Source of the DNA: LMUY01 sp965199105
GTDB lineage: Bacteria > Pseudomonadota > Alphaproteobacteria > Acetobacterales > Acetobacteraceae
Direction: 5' to 3'
Assembly: GCA_965199105.1 (NCBI GenBank)
Contig: CBDAQO010000002.1
Location: 4,216,001 to 4,280,000 of the forward strand
DNA: 64,000 nucleotides
The translations under genes and the position numbers were made by a program. The notes under the pieces were generated by a model that was not told the origin of the DNA, made no database searches, and worked only from the letters and a program-made list of their open reading frames with translations. This document shows positions 9,010 through 17,158 of this stretch, one piece after another (position 1 is the first letter of the stretch; every line of letters starts with the position of its first letter).

Positions 9010-11559
9010 TTAGAATCTGGTCCCGAAGCCAAACCGGAAAATCTGGGTCTGGTCGTATTTCTGCTTCACGACTGGGTCCGCCAAGTCAAGATTGATCAGC
9101 CCGAATGGCGTCTTCCAGGACACGCCGACACCGGCGCCGACCCGGGGCGACAGGTTGTTGGGGTGGTTGATCTGCTGCGTCACGCCACCGGCCACCGGCT
9201 GGTCGTAGAAGTTGTAGGCGAACAGCGCACCCTGCTGCTTGACCTGCGCCAGCCCACCCAGGTCGACGAAGGCGCGGCCCGACAGGCCGAGGTCGGTCGA
9301 CACTGGCAGCGGAAAGTGCAGCTCGGTGGATTGAGTGTAGATCAGCCGTCCGCCGACGCTGTCGCTGCCATAGACCACGCTGGGCGGCTCGTCGGTGGTG
9401 GGCACCGTGTGCGGCCCGGCGCCGCCGGACTGGAAGCCGCGCAGGTTGTCGCCGCCGAGGAAGAAGCGGTCGATCAAGTCCTCCTGGCGCTGGCCCAGAT
9501 CCTCCAGGTAGCCGCCGCTGGCCGAGATCGCCAGGCCCCAGTCGCTGTTGCCGGTGAAGCGGTCGAACGGGATGAACCAGGTGCCGTCCAGCTTGTTGCG
9601 CACGTAGTGCGCCGTGCCGCCTAGCCCCGCCACGTCCAGCCCATAGCGCAGCACGAAGCCGGCATGCGGGTCCACCCGGCTGTCGCGGTAGTCCAGGGTC
9701 AGCGTCTGCCCGATCTGGGACAGCAGCGTGGTGCCGGCCGAGTTCAGGATGTAGAGGCTCGCGCCCTCGTTCACGTTGCTCACCGAGCGCTGCACGATGG
9801 AGTAGGTGATCGCCTGGCTCAGATGCGGGTTGATCTGGTAGCCGGTGCGCAGCGACAGGCCGGTGCGCGACTCGTCGTAGTTCGAGATCGCCTGGTTGTT
9901 GTTGCTGACGTGGAAGATGTCGAACCCGGCGACCAGGTTGCGGTCGAGGAAGTAGGGGTCGGTGGCCGACAGGTCGATCTCGGAGCGGCGCTGCGCCAGC
10001 GTGCCCTGCAGCGAGGAATCGATGCCAGTGCCGATCAGGTTCTTCTCGCGCAACCCGGCGCTGAGCAAGGCGCCGGCGTCGGTCGAGAAGCCGCCGCCGA
10101 AGCTCAGTTCGCCGGTGGATTTCTCGTCCACCGCCACGTTCACCACCGTCTTGTCCGCCGTGCTGCCCGGCGCCTGGGTGATGTTGACGGTGTTGAAGTA
10201 GCCAAGCTCGGTCAGCCGCTGGCGCGAGCGGCGGATTTCGACCGGGTTGTAGGCGTCGCCTTCGGCCACCTGCATCTCGCGGCGGATGACCTTGTCCTTG
10301 GTGCGGGTGTTGCCGTTGATGTCGATGCGCTCGACGTAGACGCGTGGCCCTTCCGTCACGTCGAACACCAGGTCGAGCGTGTGCTTGTCGCGGTTGCGGG
10401 CGATGCGGGGGCGGACCAGGGCGAAGTTGATGCCGCGGGCTTGTGCCGCGTCCTGCATGGCGTTTACGGAGCGCTCGATGGCGTCGCCGTCATACACTTC
10501 GCCTTTCTGCTGCTCGATGAACGGCAGCAGGTCGGCGCTGGTGAGGTGCGGCAGGCTCGAGTTCACCGTGATCGACGAGACGCGGTATTGCGCGCCCTCG
10601 TCCAGGGTGAAGGTGAGGAAGAACGACGAGCGGTCCGGCGCCAGCTCCGCCGTGGCGTCCTTCACCTCGAAGTCGGCATAGCCGTTCTTGAGGTAGAACC
10701 GGCGCAGCAGCTCGCGGTCGAACTCCACCCGCGCCGGGTCGTAGGTGTCGCTGTTGGAGAGGAAGCGGTACCAGGCCGACTCGCGCGACTCCACGATCTC
10801 ACGCAGCCGATCCTCGCCGAAGGCATGGTTGCCAACGAAGGTGATGCGACTGACCAGCGTGTTGACGCCGTCGTGGATCTCGAAGATGACGTCGACCCGG
10901 TTCTGCGGCAGGCGGACGATCTTCGGCTCGACGGTGGCGCCGTAGCGGCCGCGCTTGGCGTACAGGTCGAGGATCTTCTGCCGGTCGGAGCGGGCGATCT
11001 CCGGGGTGAACACCGAGCGTGGGCGCAGTTCCAGCGCCGCCCGCAGCGCGTCGTCGCCCAGGGCGGAGTTGCCCTCGAACGCCACGCGGTTGACCAGCGG
11101 GTTCTCCACCACCTTCACCACCAGCGCCGAGCCGTCGCGGTTGATGGTGACGTCGCTGAACAGCCCGGTGGCGAACAGGGTCTTGAGGCTGCGGTCGATC
11201 AGGTCGGGGTTCGCCGGGTCGCCCGCTGAGACCAGCATGTAGGACAGGATGGTGCCCGCCTCGATGCGTTCGTTGCCGACCACACGGATGGCGCTGATGA
11301 CGTCGCTGCTGCCCGGCGTTGGGCGTCGCGCTGCAGCCTCGTGGTCCAGGGCGCGGTTCGGGGCGCGGACACTGGCGCGCAAGGCGGGCCTTGGCGTGGC
11401 TGTGGGTGGCGCGGCAGGGCTCGGCGGCGCGGCTGGGGCGGACGGGCCACCCGGTGCGGCCGCTCCACCCAGCCCGGGCGATTGCGCGCTGACCGAGTGA
11501 TCACCGCTGACCGCTGCCAGGCAAACCGTCGTCAACAATAGCAGGCGTATGCGCGACAA
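9010..11559 (-). CDS. bamA: Outer membrane protein assembly factor BamA
   Basis: 849 aa from TTG at 11559, which follows a G-run about 9 bases upstream and places the signal peptide (RIRLLLLTTVCLAAVS) at the very N-terminus. ATG at 11661 would add 34 residues and cannot be excluded. A Pro/Ala-rich linker precedes five POTRA domains, starting near SDVISAIRVVGNERIEAGTI. The C-terminal Omp85 barrel contains the lid-lock motif LRGFQSGG (family [V/I]RGF) and ends with the aromatic residue FGFGTRF. It folds and inserts outer-membrane barrels. rseP-bamA-skp-lpxD is the standard order. Confidence 0.95.
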   Translation of the reverse strand: MSRIRLLLLTTVCLAAVSGDHSVSAQSPGLGGAAAPGGPSAPAAPPSPAAPPTATPRPALRASVRAPNRALDHEAAARRPTPGSSDVISAIRVVGNERIEAGTILSYMLVSAGDPANPDLIDRSLKTLFATGLFSDVTINRDGSALVVKVVENPLVNRVAFEGNSALGDDALRAALELRPRSVFTPEIARSDRQKILDLYAKRGRYGATVEPKIVRLPQNRVDVIFEIHDGVNTLVSRITFVGNHAFGEDRLREIVESRESAWYRFLSNSDTYDPARVEFDRELLRRFYLKNGYADFEVKDATAELAPDRSSFFLTFTLDEGAQYRVSSITVNSSLPHLTSADLLPFIEQQKGEVYDGDAIERSVNAMQDAAQARGINFALVRPRIARNRDKHTLDLVFDVTEGPRVYVERIDINGNTRTKDKVIRREMQVAEGDAYNPVEIRRSRQRLTELGYFNTVNITQAPGSTADKTVVNVAVDEKSTGELSFGGGFSTDAGALLSAGLREKNLIGTGIDSSLQGTLAQRRSEIDLSATDPYFLDRNLVAGFDIFHVSNNNQAISNYDESRTGLSLRTGYQINPHLSQAITYSIVQRSVSNVNEGASLYILNSAGTTLLSQIGQTLTLDYRDSRVDPHAGFVLRYGLDVAGLGGTAHYVRNKLDGTWFIPFDRFTGNSDWGLAISASGGYLEDLGQRQEDLIDRFFLGGDNLRGFQSGGAGPHTVPTTDEPPSVVYGSDSVGGRLIYTQSTELHFPLPVSTDLGLSGRAFVDLGGLAQVKQQGALFAYNFYDQPVAGGVTQQINHPNNLSPRVGAGVGVSWKTPFGLINLDLADPVVKQKYDQTQIFRFGFGTRF

Positions 11560-11804
11560 CGACGAAAACCCCCCGGAGCCCGGCGCTTGTAGGCAGACTC
11601 CGGGCGCGCCGCCAAGGCCTGAGCGGCATCGATTCACGTTTGATACAGACCGACGCGGCAACCATTACGCCCACGACGGCAGTGCACACGGCGATGGTCC
11701 CGTCGCCTACCGCAACGACTGCGGCCGGCCGGGATGGCATTACCCTCGATTGATAGACGAGCGCGGCATACAGTGGCATTACTCTGCCACGGCGACGGCT
11801 TCGG
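11560..11804. other. Intergenic region between rseP and bamA
   Basis: About 245 bases (143 if bamA starts at 11661) between the rseP stop and the preferred bamA start. It contains the C/G-run that acts as candidate ribosome-binding site for the TTG start. I see no convincing gene, hairpin terminator or repeat. It is long enough for an extra promoter for bamA-skp-lpxD. Confidence 0.4.
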
Positions 11805-12905
11805 TCAGCCGATCAGGCCGGCCACCCAGCGGAACAGGCCGAAACTGGTCAGGTCGTTCCACGTCACGAACAGGAACAGGCACGCGATCAGCGCCAGCCC
11901 GGCGCGGAAGCCGTATTCCTGCGCGCGGGCAGGCAGCGGCCGGCCGCGGATCGCCTCCATGGCGTAGAACACCAGGTGGCCGCCATCGAGGATCGGGATC
12001 GGGAACAGGTTGATCAGGCCGAGGTTGACCGACAGCAGGGCGATGAACGATACCAGGCTGCCCAGCCCGTGCTCCGCCACCTGGCCTGACAACTGCGCGA
12101 TCTTGAGCGGGCCGCCCAGCCCCGCCGTGCCGCGCCGCCCGGTGATGATCTCGCCAACTCCCTGCAACGTCTGCACGGCGACGCTCCAGGTGTGCACCGC
12201 CCCGTCCTGCAGGGCGCGGAGCGGGCCGACCGGGCGCAGCGCACCGGTGATGCCGAGCTGGCCGATCTTGCCGCCACCGCCGTCATCCACGGCAGCCGGC
12301 GTGACCGGCAAGGTTTGCAACGCACCCGCGCGCAACACGGTAACGGCGAGCGGCTTGCCCGGACTCTCCGAGACGATGCGAACGATATCCTCGAAGTCAC
12401 TGATCTTCTTAGTATTGATGTCGGTGATCCGGTCGCCTGGATGCAACCCGGCCGAGGCCGCGGCGGAGGGCTGCACCACCGACTGCACCACCGGGTCGCC
12501 GGGTTCGCCCTGGATGCCGAACATGACGCTGAACAGCACCGCGGCGAGCACGAAGTTGGCGATGGGGCCGGCCGCCACCACGATGGCGCGCGAGCCGACG
12601 CCCTTCTCGTGGAACGTGCGCCCCGGCAGCCAGGACGCGCGCACCGCCTCCGGCACGTCCTGCGGGCGCTCTTGGCCGTGCAGCTTCACGTAGCCGCCCA
12701 AAGGCAGCCAGCACAGCCGCCACTCGGTGCCGACGCGATCGGTCCAGCGCGCGATGGGCTGGCCGAAGCCGATGGAGAACGCCTCGACGTGGATGCCGCG
12801 CCAGCGGGCGGCGAGGTAATGGCCCATCTCGTGGATGAACACCAAGACGCCCAGCACGACCACGAAGGAGACTACGGTGCGGACGGCATCAGGCAGAAAC
12901 GTCAT
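11805..12905 (-). CDS. rseP: RIP metalloprotease RseP (site-2 protease)
   Basis: 366 aa. The ATG at 12905 overlaps the dxr stop by one base (TGATG), so a longer reading into dxr is rejected. Intramembrane zinc metalloprotease: HEMGH at residues 25-29 in the first helix, the membrane-associated LPLGGYVKLHG segment, one PDZ domain (about 125-200, GLHPGDRITDINTKKI) and the second zinc/active-site motif LFPIPILDGGHLVFY near residue 310. In relatives it cleaves anti-sigma factors or signal-peptide remnants. It lies between dxr and bamA, as in most proteobacteria. Confidence 0.95.
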   Translation of the reverse strand: MTFLPDAVRTVVSFVVVLGVLVFIHEMGHYLAARWRGIHVEAFSIGFGQPIARWTDRVGTEWRLCWLPLGGYVKLHGQERPQDVPEAVRASWLPGRTFHEKGVGSRAIVVAAGPIANFVLAAVLFSVMFGIQGEPGDPVVQSVVQPSAAASAGLHPGDRITDINTKKISDFEDIVRIVSESPGKPLAVTVLRAGALQTLPVTPAAVDDGGGGKIGQLGITGALRPVGPLRALQDGAVHTWSVAVQTLQGVGEIITGRRGTAGLGGPLKIAQLSGQVAEHGLGSLVSFIALLSVNLGLINLFPIPILDGGHLVFYAMEAIRGRPLPARAQEYGFRAGLALIACLFLFVTWNDLTSFGLFRWVAGLIG

Positions 12906-14086
12906 CAAGCCACATCCCTTTGCCGCAGGACGACGCGCCCCGCCGCTATCTTGTCCGCCGCAGCTTGCCGCCCGAGCCGATCGAGTGACAAGACGCTGTC
13001 CAGCGACCCGGCCTCTGGCGCCCCCAGCCTCTCCAGCACGTCGGCCACGACGCGGGCGATGTCGAGGAAGCCGATGCGCCGGTCCAGGAAGGCGGCCACT
13101 GCGACCTCGTTGGCGGCATTGAAGATGGTGGGGGCACCGCCGCCGGCGCGCAAGGCGTCCCGCGCCAGGCGCAAGGCCGGGAAGCGCTCCAGGTCGGGGG
13201 CGTAGAACTCCAGCCGCGCCACGGCCGCAAGGTCGAGCCGCGGCGAGTTGGTCGCTAGCCGCTGCGGCCAGGCCAGCGCGTGCGCGATCGGGATGCGCAT
13301 GTCCGGGCTGCCCAGTTGCGCCAGCACGCTGCCGTCGCTGTAGGCCACCAGGCCGTGCACCACGGATTGGGGGTGCACCAGCACGTCCACCTGATGTTCC
13401 TGCAGGTCGAACAGGCGGGCGGCCTCGATAAGCTCGAGCCCCTTGTTGAACATGGTCGCCGAATCGACGCTGATCTTGGCGCCCATCGACCAGGTCGGGT
13501 GTTTCAGCGCCCGCTCCGGCGTCGCCTGCTCCATCTCGTCGCGCGTGGCGGTGCGGAACGGGCCGCCGGACGCGGTGAGCGTGATGCGCTCGACGGCGCG
13601 GCCGTTGCCCTCCGCCATGGCCTGGAAGATGGCGTTGTGCTCGGAATCCACCGGCAGCAGCGTGGCCCCGGCGTCCCGCACCGCGCGCAGCATCACCTCG
13701 CCGGCGCAGACCAGCGCCTCCTTGTTGGCGAACGCGATGGCGCCGCCGCGGCGGATGGCGGCCAGGGTGGCGGGCAGCCCGGCCGCGCCGGAGATGGCGG
13801 CCATGGTCCACTCCGCCGGCATGGACGCCGCCTCCACCACCGCGTGCTCGCCCGCCGCCACCGCGATGCCGGAGCCCGACAGCGCCTGTTGCAGGGCCGC
13901 GTAGCACGCCGGGTCGGCGATGACGGCGCGTTCGGCGCCCAACGCGATGGCCTGCTGCGCCAAGGCCGCCACGTTGCGCCCACCGGTGAGGCAGAGCACG
14001 CGGAACCGGTCGCGGTGGGCGAGCAGCAGGTCCACCGTGCTGCAGCCGACGCTGCCGGTGCTGCCGAGGACCGTGACGCTCCTCAC
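12905..14086 (-). CDS. dxr: 1-deoxy-D-xylulose-5-phosphate reductoisomerase
   Basis: 393 aa. It converts DXP to 2-C-methyl-D-erythritol 4-phosphate, the first committed step of non-mevalonate isoprenoid synthesis. NADPH-binding N-terminus VTVLGSTGSVGCSTVDLL; catalytic/metal region LLPVDSEHNAIFQ (Asp and Glu ligands); flexible-loop and substrate motif HPTWSMGAKISVDSATMFNKG, which spans the conserved Ser/Lys/Asn residues. The GTG start at 14086 overlaps the cdsA stop (GTGA). The pathway's dxs is elsewhere in this window at 60860. Confidence 0.96.
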   Translation of the reverse strand: MRSVTVLGSTGSVGCSTVDLLLAHRDRFRVLCLTGGRNVAALAQQAIALGAERAVIADPACYAALQQALSGSGIAVAAGEHAVVEAASMPAEWTMAAISGAAGLPATLAAIRRGGAIAFANKEALVCAGEVMLRAVRDAGATLLPVDSEHNAIFQAMAEGNGRAVERITLTASGGPFRTATRDEMEQATPERALKHPTWSMGAKISVDSATMFNKGLELIEAARLFDLQEHQVDVLVHPQSVVHGLVAYSDGSVLAQLGSPDMRIPIAHALAWPQRLATNSPRLDLAAVARLEFYAPDLERFPALRLARDALRAGGGAPTIFNAANEVAVAAFLDRRIGFLDIARVVADVLERLGAPEAGSLDSVLSLDRLGRQAAADKIAAGRVVLRQRDVA

Positions 14087-14787
14087 AGTTGGCCTGCCGG
14101 GCCGGCCGCCATGCTCAGCGAGGCGGCGAGGAAGGCGCCGGCCACAATGGCGGCGGCCATCAGCCCGTCCACCCGGTCCAGCAAGCCGCCATGGCCGGGG
14201 AGCAGGCGGCCGGAATCCTTGACCCGGTAGTGGCGCTTGGCGGCGCTTTCGCCCAGGTCGCCCAATTGCGACGCCAGCCCCAGCACCAGGGCCGCGATGA
14301 AGTCCTTGACGCTCCAGGTCCCAGCCACCAAGCCCCCTCCCACGACGGCGGCGAGCAAACCGCCGACCGCACCGCTCCAGGTTTTACCCGGCGAGATCGC
14401 TGGCGCCAAACGCGGGCCGCCGATGGCCCGGCCCGCCGCATAGGCGCCGATGTCGCTGCACCACACCACGGCGAAAAGGAAGAAGATCGCCCAGGGCCCG
14501 GCGGACAGCCGCCACAGCCACAGCGAGAGCATGGCGCAGGCGCCGTAGCCGACACCGAACAGCAGCGGGCGCGGGCGCCAGGCGCACATCTGCCCCCACT
14601 CCCAGACCACGCCGGCCAGGCAGGCCAGGATCAGCGCGAAGAACAGCCGGCCGCCAAACCAGACGCAGGCGAGCGCCAACGGCGCCGCCACCAGCGCGGA
14701 CAGGACACGCAGCCGCAGGTCGCCCCATCGCCGCCGGCTGGCTTGCGGCCCCTCCCGCGGGACCGACCCGGGCTGTCGCTCGCTCAT
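14083..14787 (-). CDS. cdsA: Phosphatidate cytidylyltransferase
   Basis: 234 aa polytopic membrane enzyme that makes CDP-diacylglycerol from CTP and phosphatidate, the precursor of all phospholipids. The C-terminal CDP-diglyceride synthetase signature is intact: SAAKRHYRVKDSGRLLPGHG followed by GLLDRVDGL, with both metal-binding Asp residues. About six hydrophobic helices precede it. It is a little shorter than E. coli CdsA (285 aa) because the N-terminal helices are reduced. It sits 24 bases after uppS and overlaps dxr by 4. Confidence 0.94.
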   Translation of the reverse strand: MSERQPGSVPREGPQASRRRWGDLRLRVLSALVAAPLALACVWFGGRLFFALILACLAGVVWEWGQMCAWRPRPLLFGVGYGACAMLSLWLWRLSAGPWAIFFLFAVVWCSDIGAYAAGRAIGGPRLAPAISPGKTWSGAVGGLLAAVVGGGLVAGTWSVKDFIAALVLGLASQLGDLGESAAKRHYRVKDSGRLLPGHGGLLDRVDGLMAAAIVAGAFLAASLSMAAGPAGQL

Positions 14788-14811
14788 TTCGGCAACCGAG
14801 CGCTGCCCGCC

Positions 14812-15558
14812 TCAGCCAGGACGGGCCCCGAAGCGCCGTTCGCGGCGGCGGAACTCGGCCAACGCGGCGTCGAACTCGGGGGCGCCGAAATCGGGCCACA
14901 GCACGTCGGTGAACACCAGCTCGGCATAGGCGCATTGCCAGAGCAGGAAGTTGCTCAGCCGGTGCTCGCCGCTGGTGCGCACCACCAGGTCGGGGTCCGG
15001 CATGCCAGCGGTGGCGAGCAGGCCGGCAAAGGCGGTCTCGTCCAACGTGGCCGGGTCGAGCGTGCCGTTGCGGGCGGCCTCGGCAGCCCGGCGCGCGGCG
15101 GCGGCGATCTCGCCCCGGGCGCCGTAGGACAGCGCCATGTTCAGGTTTAAACGGGTATTGCCGGTGGTCTCGAGCTCGGCGCGGGTGAGCTCGGCGCACA
15201 GATCGGGGCCAAACCGGTCCCGGTCCCCGATCACCCGCAAGCGCACGCCCTGGCGTTTCAACTCGGCCAGCTCCTGACGCAGGTAGTGCTGCAGCAGGCC
15301 GGTCAGGTCGAGGATTTCGGACGGTGGCCGGCTCCAGTTCTCGCTGCTGAAGGCGTAGAGCGTGAGCCAGCGGACGTCCCGGTTGATCGCCGCCTCGATG
15401 GTGCGGCGCACCGCCTGGGTGCCGGCGCGGTGGCCAGCCACCCGGGGCAGCCCGCGCGCCGCCGCCCAGCGGCCGTTGCCGTCCATGATCACGGCCACAT
15501 GGGCCGGCAGCGACGCGTCGGCCGCTTCCGGGACGATACGGCTGATCTGAACGTTCAC
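14812..15558 (-). CDS. uppS: Polyprenyl diphosphate synthase UppS (undecaprenyl diphosphate synthase)
   Basis: 248 aa cis-prenyltransferase. The N-terminal catalytic motif HVAVIMDGNGRWAAARGLPR contains the catalytic Asp. LTLYAFSSENWSRP and the C-terminal RTSGEHRLSNFLLWQCAYAE complete the family signatures. It makes the C55 carrier for peptidoglycan and LPS sugars. It starts at GTG 15558 with GGA about 8 bases upstream. The gap to frr is 86 bases with nothing obvious in it. Confidence 0.96.
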   Translation of the reverse strand: MNVQISRIVPEAADASLPAHVAVIMDGNGRWAAARGLPRVAGHRAGTQAVRRTIEAAINRDVRWLTLYAFSSENWSRPPSEILDLTGLLQHYLRQELAELKRQGVRLRVIGDRDRFGPDLCAELTRAELETTGNTRLNLNMALSYGARGEIAAAARRAAEAARNGTLDPATLDETAFAGLLATAGMPDPDLVVRTSGEHRLSNFLLWQCAYAELVFTDVLWPDFGAPEFDAALAEFRRRERRFGARPG

Positions 15559-15644
15559 GTCAGTTCCACGGCTGGGATGTCACGGATGCGGTCTCACGGG
15601 CGGGCGTCGGTCCTGTCTGGTGGCGCGATTATGCACTCAAATGG

Positions 15645-16211
15645 TTACACTTGCTTAATTTCGCGTTCCTTATCGACCAGGCTGTCGTCGATCCGCTTGA
15701 TGTACTGATCGGTCAGCTTCTGCACCTCTTCGGACCAGGTCTTGGCCTCGTCCTCGCCCACGTCGTGCTTCTTCTCCGCCGCGCGCACCTGCTCCATGCC
15801 GTCCCGCCGCACGCCGCGGATGGCCACCCGCGCGCTCTCGCCGTAGCGGCCGGCGGCGCGCGCAAGTTCGGTGCGGCGCTCGGCGGTCAGTTGCGGGATG
15901 GGCACGCGCACGGTCTGCCCGTCGGCCGCCGGGTTGAGGCCAAGGCCGAAGTCGCGGATCGCCCGCTCCACCGCGCCCACCAGCGTCTTGTCCCAAACCT
16001 GGACCGTGAGCATGCGCGACTCGGGCACGCCGATGGTGCCAACCTGGGTGATCGGCATCTCGGTGCCATACGCCTCGACCTTCACGGGTTCGAGCAGGGC
16101 GGGGCTGGCGCGGCCGGTGCGCAGGCCGGCGAAGTCGCGCCGCAGGGTCTCGAGGGCGCCATCCATGCGGCGGGTGAGGTCGGTCTTGAGGCTGGGTAGG
16201 TCGGCGGGCAC
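15645..16211 (-). CDS. frr: Ribosome recycling factor
   Basis: 188 aa (typical 185). With EF-G it splits post-termination ribosomes. Recognisable blocks are RMDGALETLRRDFAGLRTGRASPALLEPV, broken by the usual turn, and PIPQLTAERRTELARAAGRYGESARVAIRGVRRDG in the hinge and helix 3 region. The GTG start at 16211 has GAGGTG about 7 bases upstream. It lies directly downstream of pyrH (72-base gap), the near-universal order. Confidence 0.96.
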   Translation of the reverse strand: MPADLPSLKTDLTRRMDGALETLRRDFAGLRTGRASPALLEPVKVEAYGTEMPITQVGTIGVPESRMLTVQVWDKTLVGAVERAIRDFGLGLNPAADGQTVRVPIPQLTAERRTELARAAGRYGESARVAIRGVRRDGMEQVRAAEKKHDVGEDEAKTWSEEVQKLTDQYIKRIDDSLVDKEREIKQV

Positions 16212-16283
16212 GGCGTCACCTCATCGGACGGTGCGGCGGCGGCGGCCGCGGCGCACGGTTGGCAGGCTGTGATAACGCGCAGA

Positions 16284-17009
16284 CTATGGTTTTTCGAGGA
16301 TGGTCGTGAAGCGGCCTTCCCCGCGCATCACCTGGGCGAACGCGCCGGGGGCATGGATGTTGAACACCACGATCGGCAACCCGTTCTCACGCGCCACGCT
16401 GATGGCGGCGGCGTCCATCACCGCCAGGTCGCGCGCCAACACGTCGTGGTAGGTGAGCTGCTCGTAGCGCTCGGCGTCCGGCGTCTTGCGCGGGTCGGCG
16501 GCGTAGACCCCGTCCACCTGGGTGCCCTTGAGCAGCATGGTGCAGTCCATCTCAGCGGCGCGCAGGGCAGCGGCGGTGTCGGTGGTGAAGAACGGGTTGC
16601 CCGTGCCGGCGGCGAAGATCACCACCCTGCCCTTCTCCATGTGGCGCACGGCCCGGCGGCGAATGTAGGGCTCGCACACGCTGGCCATGGGAATGGCAGA
16701 TTGCACCCGGGTCGGCACGCCGCGCTTCTCCAGCGCGTTCTGCATGCCGAGCGCGTTCATGACGGTGGCGATCATGCCCATGTAGTCGGCCTGGGCACGG
16801 TCCATGCCGCGGGCGGCGGCCGAAATGCCGCGGAAGATGTTGCCGCCGCCGATGACCAGACAAACCTGCACCCCGGTCTGCACCACGTCCCCCACGTCGG
16901 CGGCGATGCGCAGCAGGGTGTCGCTGTCGAGGCCGTAGTCGCGCGGCCCCATGAGGGCTTCGCCGGAGACTTTCAGCAACACCCGCTTGGGGGCCGGCTC
17001 TTCGCTCAT
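16284..17009 (-). CDS. pyrH: Uridylate kinase
   Basis: 241 aa amino-acid-kinase-fold UMP kinase. RVLLKVSGEALMG near the N-terminus binds phosphate; CLVIGGGNIFRG and ATVMNALGMQNALEKRGVPT are family signatures; the GTGNPFFTTDTAAALRAAEM block binds UMP. ATG at 17009 is preferred because GAGGA lies about 6 bases upstream; an upstream start at 17084 adds a Cys/Pro-rich stretch with no family similarity. It is the first gene of the housekeeping run. rpsB and tsf, often found upstream, are absent, and actP is there instead. Confidence 0.95.
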   Translation of the reverse strand: MSEEPAPKRVLLKVSGEALMGPRDYGLDSDTLLRIAADVGDVVQTGVQVCLVIGGGNIFRGISAAARGMDRAQADYMGMIATVMNALGMQNALEKRGVPTRVQSAIPMASVCEPYIRRRAVRHMEKGRVVIFAAGTGNPFFTTDTAAALRAAEMDCTMLLKGTQVDGVYAADPRKTPDAERYEQLTYHDVLARDLAVMDAAAISVARENGLPIVVFNIHAPGAFAQVMRGEGRFTTILEKP

Positions 17010-17158
17010 GGGGTCCTCGGCTGCGCCTGGGGGAAGGGGGCGGGCGCACCCTAGTGTCAGCGTCTGCGTGTCACAAGGACACAATGAAATCGGGGGCGGG
17101 TGTACGGGTGTACGGTGGAGGTCTGGGCTTGCCGGCGGCGGTGCTGGGAGGTGGGGGA

